Of a stretch of 46,701 bases of DNA, positions 41,091 to 46,701 are shown piece after piece. The stretch comes from Deltaproteobacteria bacterium. GTDB lineage: Bacteria; Desulfobacterota; SM23-61. Made by a program: the position numbers and the translations under genes. The notes beneath the pieces were generated by a model. It was not told the origin of the DNA, did no database searches, and worked only from the letters and a program-made list of their open reading frames with translations. Position 1 is the first letter of the stretch. Each line of letters opens with the position of its first letter. The stretch is from positions 1-46,701 of the forward strand of contig VGSF01000030.1 of NCBI GenBank assembly GCA_016875165.1, given 5' to 3'.

Positions 41091-42241
41091 GGCTTAGCTC
41101 CGATCCAGGCAATGTCTCCTTCCGGAGCCTCCTTGCCTTTGGCGTATTCGACAATTTCCTTCAGCACGGCCGGGGTCACATCCCTCCCCCCCAGGCCGGC
41201 GATAAACCCGAAGACCGATGTTCCTTCTCCATGATGGTGCAGGGCGGAGCGGATCTCCTGGGCGAAAATCCCTGTGGATCCAAAAGAAATATTCCGGTCC
41301 ACAACCGCCACTTTTCTGGCCTGTTGCAAAACCCGGCGCACCTCTTCCGTGGGGAAAGGCCGGAACATTTTCATCTTCAGCAGGCCGACTTTTTCTTCCT
41401 TCCTCCTATACTCATCCACCACCACCCGGGCCGTACCCGTAACCGTCCCGGTGGTCACCAGCAGAATATCCGCATCTTCCACTCGGTACTCTTCCATCAT
41501 CCCGTAACTTCTGCCGAAGGCCTGGCCAAATTCCTTGTCCACTTCCCTGGCCACGATTTTGGCCTCTTCCATGGACTCCTGCATCTTCATCCGCTGCTCC
41601 ATGTATATGTCCGGTAAAAAGGCCGCGTTGAATGAATGGGGGTCTTCCACGTCCAGTTTGTATTGGGGCGTGTAGGAAGGCAAGTATTGATCAACCTCGC
41701 TAATGTCCGGAATCTCCACCTGCTCGTAGGTGTGCGAAAGAATAAAACCGTCCAGGCAAACCATACTGGGCAAGAGGACCTTCTCGGAAATGCGATAGGC
41801 CATGATGATGCTGTCCAGAACCTCCTGGTTGTCCTCGCAATAGAACTGCAGCCAGCCCGTATCCCTCTGGGAGAGGCTGTCCCCCTGGTCGCACCACATG
41901 GTCCAGGGAGCGGACATGGCCCGGTTGACGTTGGCCATGACAATAGGAAGACGCGATCCCGCAGCCCAGTGCAGCAGCTCATGCATCAGGGCCAGCCCCT
42001 GGGCGGAAGTGGCCGTAAAGGTTCTCGCTCCAGCGGAAGCTGCGCCGATGCAGCAGGCCATGGCCGAATGTTCGGATTCCACCCTGACGAAATCGGCCTT
42101 CAGCCGCCCGCTGGCGCAAAAATCGGACAGGGCTTCCACAATGGTAGTTTGCGGCGAAATAGGATAAGCCGGTATGACCTGGACTCGGGAGAGCATTGCC
42201 CCATGGGCTACGGCCTCATTTCCAGAAATCACTCGTTCCAT
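41087..42241 (-). CDS. 2-oxoacid:ferredoxin oxidoreductase alpha subunit (PorA-like)
   Basis: This 384-residue alpha subunit has MERVISGNEAVAHGAMLSRV, the AYPISPQTTIVEAL motif, VESEHSAMACCIGAASAGARTFTATSAQGLALMHE and, in the C-terminal transketolase-like domain, VTTGTVTGTARVVVDEYRRKEEKVGLLKMKMFRPFP. It oxidises a 2-oxoacid to acyl-CoA and CO2, or the reverse, with ferredoxin. The family resembles PorA/VorA/KorA, and substrate specificity is not evident. I chose the ATG at 42241, overlapping the end of the GltD-PorD-like gene, with GGAGGAAG upstream. The stop is TAA in the sequence CCATAAGG (see the beta subunit). Confidence 0.92.
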   Translation of the reverse strand: MERVISGNEAVAHGAMLSRVQVIPAYPISPQTTIVEALSDFCASGRLKADFVRVESEHSAMACCIGAASAGARTFTATSAQGLALMHELLHWAAGSRLPIVMANVNRAMSAPWTMWCDQGDSLSQRDTGWLQFYCEDNQEVLDSIIMAYRISEKVLLPSMVCLDGFILSHTYEQVEIPDISEVDQYLPSYTPQYKLDVEDPHSFNAAFLPDIYMEQRMKMQESMEEAKIVAREVDKEFGQAFGRSYGMMEEYRVEDADILLVTTGTVTGTARVVVDEYRRKEEKVGLLKMKMFRPFPTEEVRRVLQQARKVAVVDRNISFGSTGIFAQEIRSALHHHGEGTSVFGFIAGLGGRDVTPAVLKEIVEYAKGKEAPEGDIAWIGAKP

Positions 42242-43911
42242 TTTTCTTCCTCCAGGGTCATAGCACAACGGGGGCACTCCACAGCGCATATCCCGCAGCC
42301 TTTGCAGTGGTCGAAATCTATGGCGTATCTATTTTCATTTTCCTGGAAAGAAATAGCCACATCCGGACAAACCACCAGGCAGACGTTGCAGTGGATACAA
42401 TTCCCGCAACTGAAGCAGCGTTCCGCTTCTTTTCGAGCTTTCACCCCAGCGATTCCCCCGTGAACCTCTTTAAACCTGCCTGCCCTCGTTTTCAGCGGAA
42501 GAGAGGGGGCTTGCAACCTCGATGCCCGCGGGAAATAATCGAGGTTAATCTTTTCGAATCCGGCGACTTCAAGACCGTTCTCCTGCGAATCCAGGCCCTC
42601 TTTTCGCAAGTATCGGTCGATGGCCATGGCCGCTTTTTTCCCGGAAGCAATGGCCTGGGATACATAACCCTGGCCTGTGGCTGCATCTCCCCCGGCAAAG
42701 ATTCCGGCAAGGTTCGTTCTCCCCCAGGGGTCGATGGAAATTAAACCATTTTTCGTCTTCAATTCCGCGGGCAGGAAGGAAAGGTCGGCCCGTTCTCCCA
42801 CAGCCAGGATCACGCCGTCCGCTCTTAAAGAAAAATTGGATCCTTTGATGGCCACAGGTGTTTTTCTCCCGCTTTCATCGACCTTTCCGGGTTTTGTCCT
42901 TATGCCTTCAACCGCATGGACTTTGCCATTCTTTCCCAGGATGGAAACCGGCGCTGCCTTAAAAAGAAATTCTATCCCTTCCTTAACGGCTTCTTCAACT
43001 TCTGCGGCTATGGCCGGCATATCCTCTTTGGCCCTTCGATAGATGACCGTTACTTTGCTCCCCAGCCTTAAGGCCGCCCGTGCTGAATCGATGGCCGTGT
43101 TGCCCCCGCCGATGACGATTATTTTTTTTCCCAGGGATGGGCGTTTTTTAGAATGAACCTCGCTTAGAAAATGCAGGCCAGGCCATACGCCTTTCAGATC
43201 TATCCCGCTAATCTTTGGTTTTTGTTCTGCGTGGGCGCCCGTGGCTAAAAAAACGGCTGCATAGGGCTTCAGATCTTCCAGCCCCAGGTCATTCCCAAAC
43301 TTCTTTCCCGTTTCGATCTCGACCCCGAAAGATTCTATTCTTTCGATTTCTTTATTAAGAATCTTTCTCGGCAAGCGGTATTCAGGGATGCCATACCGCA
43401 ACATTCCCCCGGGTTCGTTCATCCCTTCAAAAACCTTAACCCGGCAACCTTTCCGGGCCAGAAAATAGGCGCAGGATAGGCCTGCCGGGCCGGAGCCAAC
43501 GACGGCAATTTTTTCATTCCTTTTTTCCCCCGTTCGCTCGATCTTTCCTTTCTTCATCCCCCAATCGCCCAGGAAACGTTCCAGGGAGTTGATGGCCAGA
43601 GCTTCATCATATTCCCTACGGTTACATTCCTTCTCGCAGGGATGATGGCAAACTCGCCCGCAGACGGAAGGAAAGGGGTTGGCCTCCAGAATTTTCTGCC
43701 AGGCCTCATTCAGGTTTCCGTCTGATAAAGAAGTAAGGTAGAAAGGGATGTCCTGCCCGATCGGGCAAGCTTTAAAACAGGGGGCCTTAAGGGAAATATA
43801 AGCAGGGCGCAAATACCTCCAGGCCCCGGTCTTATTCCAGAGGGTGGATTGCAAAGATATGGAAAGGATGGGCACATCCTTGAAATTTTTTATGACGATC
43901 TTCTCTTCCAT
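42229..43911 (-). CDS. GltD-like NAD(P)H flavoprotein fused to a PorD-like ferredoxin
   Basis: This 560-residue fusion begins with a short region, then an N-terminal cysteine domain like that of glutamate synthase small chain (APCFKACPIGQDIP; CGRVCHHPCEKECNR). An FAD fold follows (IAVVGSGPAGLSCAYFLARKG), then an NAD(P) fold (IIVIGGGNTAIDSARAALRLG) and GIFAGGDAATGQGYV. The C-terminus is a two-cluster ferredoxin (CFSCGNCIHCNVCLVVCP; CKGCGICAVECPRC) that takes the place of the delta subunit (PorD). It lies between the gamma and alpha genes, overlapping alpha by 13 bases. This predicts direct electron flow between the 2-oxoacid oxidoreductase and NAD(P)H. ATG behind AAGGAG. Confidence 0.9.
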   Translation of the reverse strand: MEEKIVIKNFKDVPILSISLQSTLWNKTGAWRYLRPAYISLKAPCFKACPIGQDIPFYLTSLSDGNLNEAWQKILEANPFPSVCGRVCHHPCEKECNRREYDEALAINSLERFLGDWGMKKGKIERTGEKRNEKIAVVGSGPAGLSCAYFLARKGCRVKVFEGMNEPGGMLRYGIPEYRLPRKILNKEIERIESFGVEIETGKKFGNDLGLEDLKPYAAVFLATGAHAEQKPKISGIDLKGVWPGLHFLSEVHSKKRPSLGKKIIVIGGGNTAIDSARAALRLGSKVTVIYRRAKEDMPAIAAEVEEAVKEGIEFLFKAAPVSILGKNGKVHAVEGIRTKPGKVDESGRKTPVAIKGSNFSLRADGVILAVGERADLSFLPAELKTKNGLISIDPWGRTNLAGIFAGGDAATGQGYVSQAIASGKKAAMAIDRYLRKEGLDSQENGLEVAGFEKINLDYFPRASRLQAPSLPLKTRAGRFKEVHGGIAGVKARKEAERCFSCGNCIHCNVCLVVCPDVAISFQENENRYAIDFDHCKGCGICAVECPRCAMTLEEEKWNE

Positions 43912-43968
43912 TTAACTCCTTATCAAAAAATGTTGAAGATTACCTTTTCGTCTCTCGTCTCTCGTCTT

Positions 43969-44520
43969 TTATTTCATTTCCACCAATTCATACGCTTCCC
44001 TCGCTGCCGCCTCATTCTCTTTTCCTTTCCCCGGAATCGCTTCCCGCACGGTCTCGGCCAGAGACTCGATTCCCACAATCCCGGTCGCCTTGGCAAAAGC
44101 CCCTAAAATAGCCGTGTTAACGATGGGCTCTGTCCGGGACCCGAGCTTGTGCCTTATGGCAATGCTGCTGGCATCCACTGTGGCAACTTTAAAATGCGCC
44201 GGAAATGGGAAGGAAGAAGGAGGTTGGGGACTATTTAGGAGAATCCATCCCCCCTCCTTGAGCCCGGCCGTAACATCGACGGTCTTGTAAAGGACAGGGT
44301 CGAGGACGATGACACAATCCGGGGTGTAGATTTCACTATGGATGCGAATCTTCTCCTCATCGATCCGGGCGAAAGCAGCGACTGGGGCTCCCCTTCTCTC
44401 TGCCCCGAAGATGGGAAATGCTTGAACCTTCTTTCCTTCTTTGGCCGCGGCTGTTACCAGTAATTTCGAGGCAATCACCGCTCCCTGTCCCCCCCGGCCA
44501 TGAATCCGGATCTCTATCAT
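43969..44520 (-). CDS. 2-oxoacid:ferredoxin oxidoreductase gamma subunit (PorG-like)
   Basis: This 183-residue gamma subunit has MIEIRIHGRGGQGAVIASKLL, the family's glycine-rich start, then AFPIFGAERRGAPVAAFARID and the conserved TAILGAFAKATGIV near the C-terminus. It forms part of the CoA-binding region in the heterotetramer. It is first in the gamma, GltD-PorD, alpha, beta order. ATG behind AAAGGGTGG. The 57-base gap to the next gene holds only short TCTCGTC repeats. Confidence 0.9.
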   Translation of the reverse strand: MIEIRIHGRGGQGAVIASKLLVTAAAKEGKKVQAFPIFGAERRGAPVAAFARIDEEKIRIHSEIYTPDCVIVLDPVLYKTVDVTAGLKEGGWILLNSPQPPSSFPFPAHFKVATVDASSIAIRHKLGSRTEPIVNTAILGAFAKATGIVGIESLAETVREAIPGKGKENEAAAREAYELVEMK

Positions 44521-45018
44521 GTTTCCACCCTTTTTTATTGGACGCAGATTGACGCAGATGAACGCCGAAACAATAAATTAAATTAGCCACAGAGTACACA
44601 GAGATCACAGAGTTTTAAAAACGCTGATTAAGGATAAATTAAAAATAACGCGTTAAGCGTCCAAAATTAATGAAGATGCTAAAAGGCGCCAAAAAGGAAA
44701 TTCCTATACAAATTCAATTTGAAGCCTTTTTTCAATCTTCTATACCGAGCGACATATGTTTTTGCGCATTATTTACAGTAGCCTCATATGGTCAGTCATT
44801 CCGGGCTTGACCAAGCCTGCCCCGTACTTGATACGGGGGAATCAAGTCTGCGTTCTGTATTCCCGTTTTCGCGGGAATGACGATTGATACGCATTTATTT
44901 ATGCCGCTATGTAATATTTCTGTTTTTAATTTTTATTTTTTTCTTTTTAAATCCTGTTAATCTGCGTTCATCTGCGTCCAATATCTTTTTTTCCTTATCG
45001 CCTTGCGCCTTGCGGTAT
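44521..45018. repeat. Repeat-rich intergenic region with outer inverted repeats
   Basis: TTGGACGCAGATTGACGCAG (about 44537) and the inverse of TTGGACGCAGATGAACGCAG (about 44981) face each other across roughly 440 bases. Inside are a GCCACAGAGTACACAGAG unit (about 44585) and a GTCATTCCGGG / CGGGAATGACGA pair (44794-44882) of the type found in family B elements. No gene was seen. The separation suggests the SDR upstream may have its own transcript. Confidence 0.6.
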
Positions 45019-45813
45019 TCAATGCATTACCGCTCCGCCGTCCACATTGATAGCCTGGCCGGTGATATTCCGGGCCTCATCGGAAACGAGAAAAGCCACA
45101 AGACTGGCCATGTCCTCGGAAGTCTGGGGCCGGCGCAAGGGGGTAACAGATTTCACTCTTTTCTCGAAAACTTCTTTGGGGCTCAAATCGGCCAGCGCCG
45201 GAAATTTGTCTTTGAACCACTGCGCCAGCTCTTCCCACATGGGCGTCCATACGTATCCCGGACAGACGGCGTTCACAGTGATCAAATGGCGCCCCAGCTC
45301 CTTGGCCAGAACCTGGGTCAGACCAAGAACCCCGAACTTGGAAGCGCAATAGGCTCCGATGAATTCCTCCCCGGATTTTCCCGCGATGGAAGCAATATTC
45401 ACGATCCGCCCCCGCTTCCGGGGAATCATCTCTTTAGCCACAGCGCGCGAGCATAAAAAGGTGCCTTTCAAATTGACCCGTATGGGTTTTTCCCAATCTT
45501 CCTCCGAATGGTCGATGATCAAGCCGGTGCTTCCGATGCCGGCGTTGTTAACCAGGATGTCGATCTGGCCAAAATTTTCCATTGTTCCCTTGACCATTCT
45601 TTCTACATCTTTGGCGATGGATACGTCTATCTCCCAGGGAAGGCCGCGCCCTCCCCGGCTTTTCATTTCCTGAACTGCCTTTTCTACTTCACCCCCGTTG
45701 AGGTCCGCAGCGATGATGGCTGCCCCTTCCAAAGAAAGGCGCATGGCGATGGCCCGGCCCATCCCGCTGCCCGCGCCGGTCACGATGGCTACCTGCCCGT
45801 TCAAATTATACAT
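45019..45813 (-). CDS. Short-chain dehydrogenase/reductase (SDR)
   Basis: This 264-residue classical SDR has the cofactor motif TGAGSGMG near residue 12, an acidic Asp after beta-2 (AADLNGG, suggesting NAD+), VNNAG, the catalytic Ser in VNIASIAG and YCASK (Tyr and Lys). The C-terminus is ITGQAINVDGG. It oxidises a hydroxy group or reduces a ketone, possibly making the oxoacid for the oxidoreductase downstream. The C-terminal 40 residues resemble the SDR fragment fused to the DctM at 419-541, but are not close enough to be its direct source. ATG behind AAGAAGAGG. Confidence 0.92.
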   Translation of the reverse strand: MYNLNGQVAIVTGAGSGMGRAIAMRLSLEGAAIIAADLNGGEVEKAVQEMKSRGGRGLPWEIDVSIAKDVERMVKGTMENFGQIDILVNNAGIGSTGLIIDHSEEDWEKPIRVNLKGTFLCSRAVAKEMIPRKRGRIVNIASIAGKSGEEFIGAYCASKFGVLGLTQVLAKELGRHLITVNAVCPGYVWTPMWEELAQWFKDKFPALADLSPKEVFEKRVKSVTPLRRPQTSEDMASLVAFLVSDEARNITGQAINVDGGAVMH

Positions 45814-45959
45814 AACAAACCTCTTCTTAAATATTCCCTAAGGTGTTAGTCGCAAGAGCGTTTTCGGTTCGCCTTGCGCCTTTCGCTCTCACGGACTAAC
45901 GACTTTCTTTAAAAACCTTATGCCACAGCATCCCTACATTTGTCAATCAATGACTTTGC

Positions 45960-46122
45960 TGACTGTCGATCACTTTTATTCTTCAACCTTTACTGTGGCT
46001 CAGGCGGGAGGGGGAGATTAAAAAGTCAGCGCCTCATTTTCCTGAGCCGAGCGGCCTTCCGCCTGAGCCTGGGCATGGATTTGATTATCCGCATGATCGA
46101 AAATAAAGTGATCGACGGTCAG
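45960..46122. mobile_element. Miniature inverted-repeat element flanked by 10-bp direct repeats
   Basis: The inverse ends are TGACTGTCGATCACTTTTAT and ATAAAGTGATCGACGGTCAG. An inner inverse pair is GGCTCAGGCGGGAGG / CTTCCGCCTGAGCC. Identical ATGACTTTGC sequences flank it at 45950-45959 and 46123-46132, as expected of a target-site duplication. It differs from the other element families. A 65-residue open frame across it is not a gene. The rest of 45814-46292 shows nothing else. Confidence 0.6.
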
Positions 46123-46292
46123 ATGACTTTGCCTTAAAAGTTTGCTAAAATCTTCCAAGTCATAATCGTATAAGATGCCCTTGATTTCCTGTCAGCCTTC
46201 TGCTACTTACTTACTCGTTAATAATCGTAATAAGGGGACGCCCTTAAGATTCTAAGTTGACAAACCTACTTGGATGTGGTAATTGAAAATGC

Positions 46293-46701
46293 ATGCCAAG
46301 ATTAGCCCGACTCGACGCACCCGGCGTCTTGCATCACCTCATGATCAGGGGGATCGAACGCCGAAAGATATTCTGGAACGAGCAGGATCGTGAGGACTTT
46401 CTGGATCGTCTCTCAAGGCTACTGCCTGAGACTGATACAGCCTGCTATGCTTGGGTTTTTATTTCGAATCATGCCCATTTTCTTTTCAGGAGTGGGCAAG
46501 TTCCACTGGCTACAGTGATGCGAAGACTTCTAACAGGATATGCGGGCAGTTTTAATCGCCGGCATAAGCGCAGGGGACACCTCTTTCAAAACCGATATAA
46601 ATCGATAGTATGTCAAGAAGACACATATCTGCGGGAACTTGTGCGGTATATTCACCTGAATCCAATCCGGGCGGGAATCGTCGCTACCCTTTCAGACTTG
46701 A
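46293..46701 (+). CDS. RAYT/Y1-type transposase, 3' end beyond the window
   Basis: The first 136 residues of a TnpA_REP-like (Y1_Tnp) transposase are present, running off the window edge. It has MPRLARLDAPGVLHHLMIRG, the HUH-type NHAHFLF motif (His-x-His) and RGHLFQNRYKSIV, then YLRELVRYIHLNPIRAGIV with the candidate catalytic Tyr. These enzymes nick single strands at palindromic (REP) hairpins and are usually single-copy, domesticated genes. The start ATG at 46293 has a poor ribosome-binding site. Being close to the 45960 palindromic element, it is a candidate mobiliser of that or other hairpin repeats here. Confidence 0.85.
   Translation, partial: MPRLARLDAPGVLHHLMIRGIERRKIFWNEQDREDFLDRLSRLLPETDTACYAWVFISNHAHFLFRSGQVPLATVMRRLLTGYAGSFNRRHKRRGHLFQNRYKSIVCQEDTYLRELVRYIHLNPIRAGIVATLSDL

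Noticed and set aside
45940-46137. 65-residue plus-strand open frame
   Set aside because: It spans a palindromic element and its flanks; there is no motif or good ribosome-binding site.

Overview
The window looks like chromosome from an uncultured strict anaerobe, most likely a Desulfobacterota (deltaproteobacterial) syntroph or sulfate reducer. That is inferred from gene content: stacked molybdenum hydroxylases, ferredoxin-linked oxidoreductases, a CO-dehydrogenase-like protein, TRAP and TTT solute transporters, and many small palindromic repeats of kinds common in that group. No rRNA, tRNA or CRISPR array was seen.

Region 1 (about 0.1-21.4 kb, minus strand) is one long catabolic operon headed by a TrmB-type regulator. 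In transcription order it encodes a fumarate-reductase-like flavoprotein and a TfrB-like 2Fe-2S/4Fe-4S/CCG protein, three molybdenum-hydroxylase sets (three Mo subunits, three FAD subunits, two 2Fe-2S subunits), an IlvD-type dehydratase, a PreA/dihydropyrimidine-dehydrogenase-like protein and a TRAP transporter. One FAD subunit carries the four-cysteine [4Fe-4S] loop typical of 4-hydroxybenzoyl-CoA reductase. The operon probably handles an aromatic or N-heteroaromatic substrate under reducing conditions; the substrate cannot be read from sequence. Its distal end is decaying: dctP has an in-frame amber codon, dctQ is absent, dctM is fused to the tail of a short-chain dehydrogenase, and an ABC-ATPase relic lies beyond.

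Region 2 (21.4-25.4 kb) has a TRAP permease relic, a stand-alone AICAR transformylase domain and a two-gene ABC exporter. Region 3 (25.4-34.3 kb, plus strand) encodes a CooF-like ferredoxin, a CODH-fold protein that has lost nearly all C-cluster ligands, an FAD/NAD oxidoreductase, two unfamiliar proteins and a tripartite tricarboxylate transporter (tctC, tctB, tctA). The gaps after tctC, tctB and tctA each carry a miniature element sharing one terminal inverted repeat.

Region 4 (34.5-46 kb, mostly minus strand) holds a Tat-targeted PflX-like radical SAM protein, a 1.2-kb repeat cluster, a CaiB-type CoA-transferase, a UxaA/SuyAB-like lyase pair, a small membrane protein, a 2-oxoacid:ferredoxin oxidoreductase (gamma, GltD-PorD fusion, alpha, beta) and an SDR. 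The beta subunit has lost its ATG through a change that is silent in the overlapping alpha stop codon. The window ends inside a RAYT-type transposase. The window combines intact redox operons with clear gene erosion, and small repeats supply the stop codons of at least four genes.
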